From positions 1 to 64,000 of the forward strand of contig NZ_JABFMX010000019.1 in NCBI RefSeq assembly GCF_013359735.1: a stretch of 64,000 bases of DNA, written 5' to 3'. The notes below the pieces were generated by a model. That model did no database searches and was not told the DNA's origin. It worked only from the letters and a program-made list of their open reading frames with translations. The translations under genes were made by a program, and so were the position numbers. Every line of letters begins with the position of its first letter. Position 1 is the stretch's first letter. Source of the stretch: Arthrobacter sp. C9C5. Lineage in GTDB: Bacteria; Actinomycetota; Actinomycetes; Actinomycetales; Micrococcaceae. This document shows, piece by piece, positions 7,989 to 16,030 of this stretch.

Positions 7989-9377
7989 TCAGTCGGCGGT
8001 GGCCAGTCGGCCGGCGGCGGCCGCGTCCGCGCCAATCCCGGCGTCGGCCCTTCCCAGGCCCCGCACCGTCCAACCCGCCGCGGTCCAGGCGGCGGCGTCG
8101 AGGGCGTTCCGGGCATCCAGCACCGTCCGGCGGCGGACCAGCTCCCCGGCCGCGGCCGGGGAGAGCGAGCGGTAGGCCTCCCACTCGGTCAGCAGCAGCA
8201 CCAGCTCGGCGCCGTCGAGCGCCTGTTCGACGGCGGCCTCGAAGCGCAGCTGCGGATAGCGCAGCCAGGCATTGTTGATCGCCGCCGGATCGGTGACGGT
8301 GACGTGCGCCCCCGCGTCGGCCAGCTGCTGGGCAACGTCCAGGGCGGGGGAGTCGCGGATGTCGTCGGTGTCCGGTTTGAAGGCCGCCCCCAGCACGGTC
8401 ACACGCCGGCCGCCCAGCTGGCCGCCGCACAACTCCCGGGCAGCCTCCACGGTGCGGGAGCGCTGGCCGCGGTTGATGCCGTCCACCGTGGCCATCCAGG
8501 CGTCCACCGAGTCCACGCCCAGCGCCGCGGCCTGCACCCGGAGGGAACGGATGTCCTTGGGCAGGCAGCCGCCGCCAAAGCCAAGGCCGGCATGCAGGTA
8601 ACGGCCGCCGATCCGCGGATCCAGGCCCATCGCCTCGCCAAGCTCCGTCACGTCCGCGCCGGAGGCCTCGCAGAGTTCCGCCATCGCGTTGATGAAGCTC
8701 AGCTTGGTGGCCAGATACGCGTTCGACGCCGACTTGATCAGCTCAGCCGTCGCGAAGTTGCAGACAAGCCGGGGAATTCCGGCACAGAGCAGGGGCCCGT
8801 ACACCGTGTCCAGCGCCGCGGTGACGGCGGCGCCGGCGCTGTTCGGGTGCCGCGCGGACTCCTTGCCGCCCGGCACGCCGTACACCAGCCGGTCCGGCAC
8901 CAGGGAATCCTTGACCGCCGTGCCCTGGCGAAGGAACTCGGGGTTCCAGCCGAGCAGCACATCCGACCGCCCGGCCAGCACGCCGCGGAGCATCTCCACC
9001 GTTCCCACCGGCACGGTGGACTTGCCGACGACGGCGGCACGCGGCGCCAGGAACGGGAGCAGCGCTTCGGTGGCGGAGACCAGATAGCTCAGGTCGGCGC
9101 CGTCGGAGGTCTTGGACTGCGGTGTTCCGACGCAGAGGAAGTGCAGCTGCGCGCCCGCGGCGTCCGCGAAGCTGGTGGAGAAGGCGAGCCGGCCGTTGGC
9201 GCGGCCGTCGCGCAGGAGTTCGTCCAGGCCCGGTTCGTAGAACGGGGCGGCGCCGCGGTCCAGCTGGGCCACCTTGGCGGCGTCGACGTCGATCCCCACC
9301 ACGGTGTGCCCCATCGAGGCCAGGGTGGCGGCGTGCACCGCGCCGAGGTAGCCGCAGCCGATCACGGAAATCTTCAC
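7989..9377 (-). CDS. ugd: UDP-glucose 6-dehydrogenase
   Basis: 462-aa enzyme that oxidises UDP-glucose to UDP-glucuronate with two NAD+. The N-terminal Rossmann motif is GCGYLGAVHA (residues 7-16). The catalytic cysteine sits in GFGGGCLPKD near residue 260, and the C-terminal UDP-binding domain has the FKPDTDDIRDSP signature. The GTG start is chosen because GAGGAG precedes it by 8 bases; it overlaps the TGA of the upstream glycosyltransferase as GTGA, so the two are translationally coupled. UDP-glucuronate is a precursor for cell-surface polymers and for glucuronosyl glycolipids, which suits the partner gene. Confidence 0.93.
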   Translation of the reverse strand: MKISVIGCGYLGAVHAATLASMGHTVVGIDVDAAKVAQLDRGAAPFYEPGLDELLRDGRANGRLAFSTSFADAAGAQLHFLCVGTPQSKTSDGADLSYLVSATEALLPFLAPRAAVVGKSTVPVGTVEMLRGVLAGRSDVLLGWNPEFLRQGTAVKDSLVPDRLVYGVPGGKESARHPNSAGAAVTAALDTVYGPLLCAGIPRLVCNFATAELIKSASNAYLATKLSFINAMAELCEASGADVTELGEAMGLDPRIGGRYLHAGLGFGGGCLPKDIRSLRVQAAALGVDSVDAWMATVDGINRGQRSRTVEAARELCGGQLGGRRVTVLGAAFKPDTDDIRDSPALDVAQQLADAGAHVTVTDPAAINNAWLRYPQLRFEAAVEQALDGAELVLLLTEWEAYRSLSPAAAGELVRRRTVLDARNALDAAAWTAAGWTVRGLGRADAGIGADAAAAGRLATAD

Positions 9378-10540
9378 AGGGTTGCTCCTCTGGTGGTTGA
9401 ACTGGGGCTGGTGCAACCGGGGCTAGTGGAACCGGTGAGGACCGCTTCGTAGTGCCGCACGAGCTCCTCACCCAACGCGTGCCAGGTCCGGCCCTGCACC
9501 GAGGCGTGGGCCGCGGCGGCGAAGGCGCGGCGCTTGGCGTCGTCACCCGTCAGGTCCGCCACCCGGGACCGCAGCGCCGCGAGGTCACCCGGTTCGTAAA
9601 GCCAGCCGGTCCGCGAATTCTCCACCAGGTCCAGCGGGCCGCCGCGGCCGGTGGCGACCACCGGGACGCCGGCTGCCATGGCCTCCTGGATGGTCTGGCA
9701 GAAGGTCTCGAACTCGCCGGGGTGGACGAAGAGATCGAACGAGGCGACGGCCCGGGCCAATTCCTCGCCGCCGAGGAACCCGGTGAACACGGCCCCCGGG
9801 AGCGCGGCCTCGAGGGCTTCACGCTGCGGCCCGCCGCCGACGATCACCAGCCGGGTGCCGGGAATATCTGCGAGCACGGCCAGGTCCTCCACCTGTTTCT
9901 CGACCGCGAGCCTGCCCACGTAGCCGATGATCCGCTCGCCGCCGGGGGCTACGGAGGCCCGCCACGCGTCGTCGCGCTTCTCCGGGCTGAACCGCCGGGT
10001 GTCCACGCCGCGGCGCCACATATGCACCCGCGGAATGCCGCGGCCCAGGAACTGGTTCAGCGCAAAGGTTGACGGAACCAGGGTGCGCGAGGCGAGCAGG
10101 TGGATCTGCTCGACCCGGTTCCAGGCCCAGTTCTCCAGGAACGGGACCCCGTAGCGGCCCGCGTAGCCGGGGACCTCGGTCTGGTAGATGGCCACGGTGG
10201 GGATGCCCAGCTGGTGTGCGGCCTGGGCTGCCCGCCAGCCGAGCACGAACGGCGAGGCGAGGTGGACGACGTCGGGGGCGTAGTCGGCAAGGATTCGCTT
10301 GACCCGGGCCACACCGCCCAACGCCACCCGTACGTTCGTGTAGCCGGCCAGCGGCACGGAAGGGAGGCGGTGCACCCGCGCGCCGTGGACCTCGCCTGGG
10401 ACGTCGGGGTCCTGCGTGGATGGCGCGATCACCAGCACCTCGTCGCCTCGGCCCTGCAGATGTTCCAGGACCCTCAGGATGGAGTGCGTGACCCCGTTCA
10501 TCTGCGGCAGGAATGATTCGGCGACTAGTGCGATCCTCAC
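9374..10540 (-). CDS. GT4 glycosyltransferase, MgtA/PimB-like mannosyltransferase
   Basis: 388-aa GT-B fold glycosyltransferase of family 4. The start MRIALVAESFLPQMNGV is typical of actinobacterial GDP-mannose-dependent alpha-mannosyltransferases such as MgtA. The C-terminal domain carries the E-x7-E nucleotide-sugar motif (EFETFCQTIQEAMAAG). The MgtA family, as known from mycobacteria and corynebacteria, mannosylates glucuronosyl-diacylglycerol, and the coupled downstream gene makes UDP-glucuronate. I therefore infer a role in glycolipid or lipomannan-type membrane anchors. Phosphatidylinositol mannosylation (PimB) is the alternative. Confidence 0.8.
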   Translation of the reverse strand: MRIALVAESFLPQMNGVTHSILRVLEHLQGRGDEVLVIAPSTQDPDVPGEVHGARVHRLPSVPLAGYTNVRVALGGVARVKRILADYAPDVVHLASPFVLGWRAAQAAHQLGIPTVAIYQTEVPGYAGRYGVPFLENWAWNRVEQIHLLASRTLVPSTFALNQFLGRGIPRVHMWRRGVDTRRFSPEKRDDAWRASVAPGGERIIGYVGRLAVEKQVEDLAVLADIPGTRLVIVGGGPQREALEAALPGAVFTGFLGGEELARAVASFDLFVHPGEFETFCQTIQEAMAAGVPVVATGRGGPLDLVENSRTGWLYEPGDLAALRSRVADLTGDDAKRRAFAAAAHASVQGRTWHALGEELVRHYEAVLTGSTSPGCTSPSSTTRGATL

Positions 10541-10889
10541 GCCTCCACCGTGGCCGCGGCGGCTGACGGCGCGGGGTTACCGGTGTGGCCTGCGGGGGAA
10601 GAGTGGGTTAACAGGCAGGTGCCGGGTCCGGGGCCTGGTGCCCGGCAGCTGCAGCCGAGCCGCCTTCACACTGGGCATGCCCTTCGGCCGGGCTTGCGGC
10701 TGGACATAGTCCCAATATGCGCGCTCGCTGCTGCGACAAGTGAGCATGTTGGGCGCCCGTTTGCCAAGGATGGCCGTTAGGGCGGGCCTCGGAGCGGTCA
10801 CATCCGGCAAATTGGTGCGGGGTCGCAATGCCCGGACCTGGTGCCCGGCGGCATCGGCGGCACCGGCAGTATCAGCCGTGCGGCCAGCG
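10541..10889. other. Gene-free stretch holding one dispersed repeat copy
   Basis: The 349 bases between the NfeD-like gene and the glycosyltransferase contain no credible ORF or RNA gene. Positions 10671-10755 are a diverged reverse-strand copy of the 115-bp array repeat found at 20.4-20.9 kb. The rest shows no clear signal. Confidence 0.7.
10671..10755 (-). repeat. Diverged single copy of the 115-bp array repeat
   Basis: Read on the minus strand it aligns along its whole length with the array unit: ACATGCTCA, TCGCAGC, GCATAT, GGGACTATGTCCAG and GGGCATGCCC occur in the same order and spacing as ACATGCTCA, TTCGCAGCC, GCATAT, GGATTATGTCCA and GGGCATGTCC of the array. The two loci are about 10 kb apart and in opposite orientation, so this is a dispersed family rather than a local duplication. 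Confidence 0.65.
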
Positions 10890-11138
10890 TCAGCGGCGCG
10901 GCTCGTGCCGCAAGACGTCCGGGAGTTCGTCCACGTAGACCGTCTGGGGCGGTTCGTAGTAGATCACCAGCACCTCGTCCCCGACGGCGAAGACGCTCTC
11001 CCTGTCGAACGGGTGGGCGTGGAAGGCGCTCGTCCCGCCGCGGAACGGCAGCATGACCTCCCCGATGGTGCCGGGCCCCACCAGCCCCGTCACCCGCCCG
11101 ATCCTGCCGGTCAGGCTGCGGTCGACGTTCCTATGCAT
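10890..11138 (-). CDS. Short NfeD-like OB-fold protein
   Basis: 82-aa soluble protein with the beta-rich pattern of NfeD C-terminal OB-fold domains (GRIGRVTGLVGPGTIGEVML, then VFAVGDEVLVIYYEPP). It has no membrane segment and no protease domain, so it corresponds to the short form of NfeD. Its ATG lies inside the last codons of the flotillin gene (8-base overlap), implying translational coupling. NfeD-like proteins commonly pair with flotillin/SPFH proteins and are thought to act with them in membrane microdomains. The family assignment rests on pattern and context. Confidence 0.7.
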   Translation of the reverse strand: MHRNVDRSLTGRIGRVTGLVGPGTIGEVMLPFRGGTSAFHAHPFDRESVFAVGDEVLVIYYEPPQTVYVDELPDVLRHEPRR

Positions 11139-12567
11139 CCGGGGCTTTCGGTGGCTGCTTGGCTGCCTGCCGGCCGTCTTTCAATGCCGTCCGCAGCGCA
11201 GGAAGGTAGTCGCCGACCTGCGCCAGGATGCCGCCGATCATCCGGTTGATGCCCTCCCCGCCGTTGAGGACGGTGAGCTGCCCGACGTGGGCGAACGGCT
11301 CCGCGGCCGCAGCAATGATGGCGGGCATGTTCTCGGCCAGCTGCTGCGAGATGACCGCGTCCTGGTTAGTCCCGAGCGCTTCGCCGCGCGCCTTGATGCC
11401 GTCGGCTTCGGCCAGCGCTTTGGCCTTGATCGACGACGCCGTCGCGTCACCGCGGGCCTTCGTGGCGGCAGCCTCGGCCTCACCGGTGACGCGGGTGGCC
11501 CCGGCGGCGGCCGCGGCCGCTGTCGCGTTGGCCTGCGCCTGGAGCTCGGTGCGCCGGGCATTGACCTGCGCCTCAAGCTCGGTCCGGCGCGCCAGCGCCT
11601 CGGCGGCGCTGATGTCCGCCGATTTCTGCCCCTCGGCCTCGGTGCGCTTGGCGTAGGCCTTGGCGTCCGCGGGCTTCCGGATGGTGGTCTGGAGCTTTTG
11701 TTCCTCACGGTCCGCCTCGAGCTTGGCGACCTCCGTTTCCTGGACCACCACTTGCTGCCGTGCGGTGGCCTCGGCCAGCGGTCCGGCCTGGGCGGCGTTG
11801 GCCCGGGCCCGTTCGGCGTTGGCCTGCGCCTCCGACTGTTTGATCGCGGACAGGCTCTGGGCGTCGGCGATTTGCGCGGCCGCCTCCGCCTCACGCTCGG
11901 CCGCCTCACGGTTCCGGGTGGCCTCCGCGATGCGGGCCTCCATCTTCACCTGGGCGATGTGCGGCTTGGCGATGTTCTGGATGTAGCCGGTGGGGTCCTG
12001 GAGGTCCTTGATCTGGAGCGAATCCACCACCAGGCCGAGCTTTTCCATCTCCACCCCGCTGGCGCTGCGGACCTGCGAGCCGAGCTTGTCGCGCTCGCGG
12101 ATGATCTCCTCCACGGTCATGCTGCCGATGATGGAGCGCAGGTGTCCTTCGAAGACGTTGTAAACCTGGCTTTGCATCTTGGGCTGCTGCCCGAGGAACC
12201 GGCGCGCGGCGTTCGCGATGAACGGCGGCGCGTCGCCGATCTTGTAGATCACCACGCCCTCGACAATCACCTGGATGCCCTGGGAGGTCACGCAGGAGAC
12301 CTTGAGTTCCGTCTCGTTCAGGGTCAGGGACAGGGTCCGCACGGTCTGCAGACCGGGGAACACCAGCGCCCCCTTGCCGGTGACGATCTTGAAGTCCATG
12401 CCGTCCCGCGTCTCGAGGGTTCCGCGGGTCAGGCCGGAGATGATCAGGGCCTCGTTTGGTTCGGCCACCTTCCACATCAGCTTGATCGCTATCCAGATGA
12501 CGGCGACGACGACGAGTGCCCCGGCGAGGACCGCGAGGAACGGGATAAAAGCTGAGAAATCCGGCAT
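11131..12567 (-). CDS. Flotillin/SPFH domain membrane protein
   Basis: 478-aa flotillin-like scaffold protein. One N-terminal membrane anchor (about residues 7-32, FLAVLAGALVVVAVIWIAI) is followed by an SPFH/PHB domain (about 35-200). A long Ala/Glu/Lys/Arg-rich coiled coil (about 200-400) contains the EAEAAA and ARAxAAQ repeats typical of flotillins. Such proteins oligomerise at the cytoplasmic membrane and organise lipid-ordered domains. The ATG has AAAGGG upstream. It is coupled to the short NfeD-like gene. Confidence 0.9.
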   Translation of the reverse strand: MPDFSAFIPFLAVLAGALVVVAVIWIAIKLMWKVAEPNEALIISGLTRGTLETRDGMDFKIVTGKGALVFPGLQTVRTLSLTLNETELKVSCVTSQGIQVIVEGVVIYKIGDAPPFIANAARRFLGQQPKMQSQVYNVFEGHLRSIIGSMTVEEIIRERDKLGSQVRSASGVEMEKLGLVVDSLQIKDLQDPTGYIQNIAKPHIAQVKMEARIAEATRNREAAEREAEAAAQIADAQSLSAIKQSEAQANAERARANAAQAGPLAEATARQQVVVQETEVAKLEADREEQKLQTTIRKPADAKAYAKRTEAEGQKSADISAAEALARRTELEAQVNARRTELQAQANATAAAAAAGATRVTGEAEAAATKARGDATASSIKAKALAEADGIKARGEALGTNQDAVISQQLAENMPAIIAAAAEPFAHVGQLTVLNGGEGINRMIGGILAQVGDYLPALRTALKDGRQAAKQPPKAPDA

Positions 12568-12746
12568 GGAAACCCTTTCGAGTCGGTGGGTCAGGCCAGT
12601 CTGGGGTGCTGCCGCCGAATAAGTCCAGCATTTGGCGGAACGGCTTTAGCTGTCCGGAGCAGCGGCCGGCGTCGCGACGTAGCCGCGGCGGCCGGGGACC
12701 CGGCGTCGGGCGCGAGACTCACGGCAGGCGGCGGGGCAAAAGAAAG

Positions 12747-12787
12747 CTGGTGCGGACACCCAAGAAGCTCCAGGCGCCCGCACCAGC
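12747..12787. terminator. Hairpin between the DUF4383 and flotillin genes
   Basis: CTGGTGCGG pairs with the complementary CCGCACCAG across a 20-odd-base loop, 70 bases past the stop of the DUF4383 gene on the minus strand. It lacks a T run, so terminator function is a guess. Confidence 0.3.
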
Positions 12788-12856
12788 AGGTAGTACGAAT
12801 TTGTTGGATTACTGAGAATCGTTCCTCATTCGCGGCTCCCTCTTCCCGGTGTTCGC

Positions 12857-13324
12857 TTACCGGGTTTGTGCGTCATCGGCCAGATGCCTCGAAAGCAGCC
12901 AGCCGGCGCCAATCATTGCCACGCCCAGCACCATGTGGGTCCAGTTGTCCATGGTGTTGAATGACAGGAAATTGGCCGCCGACCCCACGCCGACGATCAG
13001 CCCGTAAACGCTAAAGATGATGTACAGCAGGCCGAACCCCATGAGGAAGTTCCGGGCTCCCATGCCATTGCGGGACATGGTCAAGCCAGCGGCGCCAATG
13101 GCCAGCTGAACGACGTTCAGCAGCATGGACACCTGGAACAGTCCGAGGAACATGGCCTTGGAATCAGGCCCGAAGAACCTCAGTTCGCTGTACTGCGTGG
13201 TGATGCCCGGGATGAACCCCAGGACACCCACGACAAGAAGGACAATACCCACACCCATGCCGACGTTTTGGACATCAGTCCGTCCGAAATGTACGCCGTG
13301 TGCATGTGGGGATGCGGTAGTCAT
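12857..13324 (-). CDS. DUF4383 four-helix membrane protein
   Basis: 155-aa integral membrane protein of the DUF4383 family, common in actinobacteria and of unknown function. Four hydrophobic segments are visible (about residues 22-42, 63-85, 96-116 and 130-148), with the characteristic NWTHMVLG near the third loop and a short His/Asp tail. The ATG at 13324 is chosen over the longer open frame because GGAGG lies 6 bases upstream. It is monocistronic by appearance and divergent from the PerM-like gene. Confidence 0.85.
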   Translation of the reverse strand: MTTASPHAHGVHFGRTDVQNVGMGVGIVLLVVGVLGFIPGITTQYSELRFFGPDSKAMFLGLFQVSMLLNVVQLAIGAAGLTMSRNGMGARNFLMGFGLLYIIFSVYGLIVGVGSAANFLSFNTMDNWTHMVLGVAMIGAGWLLSRHLADDAQTR

Positions 13325-13509
13325 TTTCTGCCTCCAACCACTGATTGCGGACACCTTAAATTTTACGGCGGGGTAGCGGAAAAAGCGCTGCCGCGGGGCC
13401 ACCTGCGGTGGTGTGACGGAGGCGCGGCTGGCGGCGCCTGCGGCAACCTTGCCACCGGCTGAAATCCGGGGGACAAGAGCCTGTCGGAACCCGGCGGAGG
13501 GCCCCGCGC

Positions 13510-14850
13510 GTGGCACCATGGAAGACGATGAAACTGCGCGCTGATCAGACCGGGAACCGTGGCCTTCCGATGCCTCTATGGCTGCAGGGGGCGCTCGAGT
13601 CCGCGCAGGCCGCCGTGATCTCCGCGCTCGTCGTGATCGCACCGATCATCGCGGTCTGGGCCACGGCCGGGTTCCGCGAGGGCGGCTTTGAATTCCTCGC
13701 CCGGCTGGCCGGCCAGGCCTGGCTGCTGATCCACGGCGTCCCCTTGCTGCTGGAAACCGTCGGAGCCGGTACCGCGGGACGGCCCGAGTCCGGCACCCTG
13801 TCGCTCATCCCGCTGGGCCTCACGCTCATCCCGTTCCTGCTCGCCTGGCGCGCAGGGCGGCGGCTGGCCCGGGCGTCCTACACGGACCAGCTCTGGCAGG
13901 CGCTGCTCGGCTCCTGGCTGATGTACGGCGCTTTCGGGTTCGCCACCGGCTTCGTCTGCCGCACCTCCGAGGTCGGTGTCAGCCTCTGGTGCGCCTCCAT
14001 CGTCCCGCTGATCCCCTTCGCGCTTGGCATGGTGATTGGTGCCCGCCGGGAAGCGGGCTCCTGGAGCCGGCTGATCGGCGTCGACGCCGTGGCCTGGCTC
14101 TCGCGCACCAGCCAGCATTCGCGCTGGGCAGGCTCCTACCTGGGCTCCGCCATCAAGGCCGGCTTCGTGGCCGTGATGGCCAGCATGGCCATGGCTGCCG
14201 CCCTGCTCGCCGTGGACCTCATCATCCACTGGAACCTCATCATCGCCGTCTATGAGGCGCTCGACGCCGGCCCGGTGGGCGGCGCGGCGCTCACCATCGC
14301 GCAGCTGGGCTACCTGCCCAACCTGGCCGTGTTCGCGCTCGCCTGGACCTCCGGCTCCGGGTTCGCGCTCGGCGTCGGATCTCAGGCCGGGCCGCTGGCC
14401 ACCGCCGTCGGGCCGCTGCCCTCCATCCCGGTGTTCGCGGCGCTGCCCGCCGGTGCGCTGGAGTACGGCTTCGTGGCCCTCGTGGTTCCTGCGCTCGCCG
14501 GGCTCCTGGCGGGCTGGTGGTTCCTGCGCGAAGGCGAAAACCACTTCGACGAATGGCTCTCCATCAAGGTCAAGGCGCGCTGGTTCACCGCCACCGTCTC
14601 CACGCTGGTCTTGGGCGCCATGATCGGCGCCGTGGCGGGGCTGCTCGCGGCGGCACTGGCCTGGCTGGCCCGCGGTTCCGCAGGCATCGGGCGGCTCACG
14701 GACATCGGCCCGGATCCCCTCACGACGGCGTTGTTCGTGGCAGCTGAAACCGGCGTCGGCGTCGTGATCGGCTACGCGGCCGGGCCGTGGCTGGAACGAC
14801 GGCAGAAACTGCACGAAACGGATCTGGAACTAGCCGCCGAAGCCGACTAA
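13510..14850 (+). CDS. DUF6350 (PerM-like) polytopic membrane protein
   Basis: 446-aa membrane protein with about ten hydrophobic segments and a short charged C-terminus. It resembles the DUF6350 family, sometimes called cell division protein PerM, which in actinobacteria usually sits just upstream of purN as it does here. PerM has been linked to divisome stability in mycobacteria; whether this protein does the same is inference. A GTG at 13510 with GGAGG nine bases before it is used; an ATG at 13528 with its own GGAAGA is nearly as good. Confidence 0.75.
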   Translation: MAPWKTMKLRADQTGNRGLPMPLWLQGALESAQAAVISALVVIAPIIAVWATAGFREGGFEFLARLAGQAWLLIHGVPLLLETVGAGTAGRPESGTLSLIPLGLTLIPFLLAWRAGRRLARASYTDQLWQALLGSWLMYGAFGFATGFVCRTSEVGVSLWCASIVPLIPFALGMVIGARREAGSWSRLIGVDAVAWLSRTSQHSRWAGSYLGSAIKAGFVAVMASMAMAAALLAVDLIIHWNLIIAVYEALDAGPVGGAALTIAQLGYLPNLAVFALAWTSGSGFALGVGSQAGPLATAVGPLPSIPVFAALPAGALEYGFVALVVPALAGLLAGWWFLREGENHFDEWLSIKVKARWFTATVSTLVLGAMIGAVAGLLAAALAWLARGSAGIGRLTDIGPDPLTTALFVAAETGVGVVIGYAAGPWLERRQKLHETDLELAAEAD

Positions 14851-14884
14851 ACGGGGGCGTTCCAGGCCCCGCGGGCGGCCGGCG

Positions 14885-15316
14885 CTAGCGCAATTGCGTG
14901 GGCAGCGACTTCTCCAGCTGGGTCCGGCAAGCCGAGGCCGCCTGCTGGGTCAGGGCATGGCGGGCGCACTGCTGGTAGTCCCGGATCTGGTTGAAGAACA
15001 CCGCGGAGGCCAGCACCATCAGCACCATGACCGCGGAGACCACCAAGCCGGAGATGGTGCCGAACAGCACCAGGCGGGATTCCTTGAGCTTCACCGCACG
15101 CACGATCAGCACGATGCCGAGCACCAGTGCGGCCGCGGTAAGGATCGCGGTGAGCCAGAGGTAGCTGACGTCCAGCTGGAAGACGAAGAACGCCCCAAGC
15201 ACCGTGACGATAAACATGCGGAACAGGTTGTGCGTCCGGAGCAGCGATGCCTTGGCCGCTTCGCTCCGGGGATTCTGTCCCCGCTGGGCTCCGCCGGGGT
15301 CCTGGGGGGAATTCAT
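14885..15316 (-). CDS. Small three-helix membrane protein, unknown function
   Basis: 143 aa. A hydrophilic Gly/Gln/Pro-rich N-terminus (about 30 residues) leads into three transmembrane segments (about 33-50, 54-72 and 83-107). The C-terminal domain has two cysteines (QQCARHAL and ACRTQLEK) and probably lies outside, so a disulfide is possible. It lies antisense between the PerM-like gene and purN and diverges from purN. I do not recognise the family; similar actinobacterial hypothetical proteins occur beside purN. Confidence 0.65.
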   Translation of the reverse strand: MNSPQDPGGAQRGQNPRSEAAKASLLRTHNLFRMFIVTVLGAFFVFQLDVSYLWLTAILTAAALVLGIVLIVRAVKLKESRLVLFGTISGLVVSAVMVLMVLASAVFFNQIRDYQQCARHALTQQAASACRTQLEKSLPTQLR

Positions 15317-15343
15317 ATTTTCCAGCGTACGCGAGTGGCCCCA

Positions 15344-15349
15344 TAAGCT
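15344..15349 (+). promoter_or_regulatory. -10 element of a leaderless purN promoter
   Basis: TAAGCT ends 6 bases before the purN ATG, and no ribosome site precedes the ATG. This spacing puts the transcription start on the first base of the start codon, as in many actinobacterial leaderless mRNAs. Confidence 0.55.
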
Positions 15350-15355
15350 AAGTCA

Positions 15356-15934
15356 ATGCGCATAGTTGTCCTCGTCTCAGGCACCGGCTCCAATCTCCAG
15401 GCAGTCATCGACGCCGTCAGGGCCGGCGAGCTGGACGTGGAACTCGCCGCCGTTGGCGCCGACCGGCCCGGAACGTACGGGGTGGAGCGCTCCGCGGCCG
15501 CCGGAATCCCGACCTTCGTGGTGGATTTCAAGGCCTACCCGGACCGGGCCGCGTGGAATGCCGCGCTGACCGAAGCCGTCGCCGGGTACCGGCCCGACGT
15601 CGTCGTGTCCTCCGGGTTCATGCGGATTGTCAGTGCTGACTTCATCGACGCGTTCGGCGGCAAGTACCTGAACACCCATCCGGCGCTGCTGCCGGCCTTC
15701 CCCGGCGCGCACGGCGTCCGCGACGCCCTGGCCTACGGCGTGAAGGTCACCGGGTGCACGGTGCACTGGGCCGACGCGGGCGTTGACACCGGCCCGATCA
15801 TCGCCCAGGAAGCCGTGAGCGTGGACGACGGCGACACCGAGGAGACCCTGCACGAGCGGATCAAGACGGTGGAGCGGCGGTTGCTGGTGTCGACGCTGAA
15901 GTCGCTCGCCGCGGGGGCGAAGTCACCCAACTAG
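15356..15934 (+). CDS. purN: Phosphoribosylglycinamide formyltransferase
   Basis: 192-aa GAR transformylase that uses 10-formyltetrahydrofolate in step 3 of purine synthesis. The substrate loop SGTGSNLQAV lies at residues 8-17, the catalytic Asn/His pair in YLNTHPALLPAFPGAH near 100-115, and the catalytic Asp region in HWADAGVDTGPII near 140-152. Length matches the family. The promoter appears leaderless. The stop codon is built into the arm of a long hairpin that repeats about 1 kb downstream. purH lies 2.6 kb further on, separated by two unrelated genes. Confidence 0.95.
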   Translation: MRIVVLVSGTGSNLQAVIDAVRAGELDVELAAVGADRPGTYGVERSAAAGIPTFVVDFKAYPDRAAWNAALTEAVAGYRPDVVVSSGFMRIVSADFIDAFGGKYLNTHPALLPAFPGAHGVRDALAYGVKVTGCTVHWADAGVDTGPIIAQEAVSVDDGDTEETLHERIKTVERRLLVSTLKSLAAGAKSPN

Positions 15935-15993
15935 CTCGCAGCAGGGGCCGTTCTGAGGCCTCAAAACGGCCCCTGCTGCGAGTCAGTTGGGTG
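15924..15993. repeat. Long hairpin repeat, copy A (purN 3' end)
   Basis: Two 29-base arms (from CACCCAACTAG and ending GTTGGGTG) pair with only two adjacent mismatches around a 12-base loop. The core is GCAGCAGGGGCCGTT. The left arm overlaps the last codons and stop of purN. Its right arm shares 27 identical bases with copy B at 17018-17044. It can act as a terminator on both strands. Confidence 0.75.
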
Positions 15994-16030
15994 CATCGGC
16001 CGAGGCCTGTGGATAACCCCCTGAGACGGT

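Noticed and set aside
13325-13642. N-terminal extension of the DUF4383 protein
   Set aside because: The extra residues are Arg/Pro/Ala-rich without a signal, while GGAGG marks the start at 13324.
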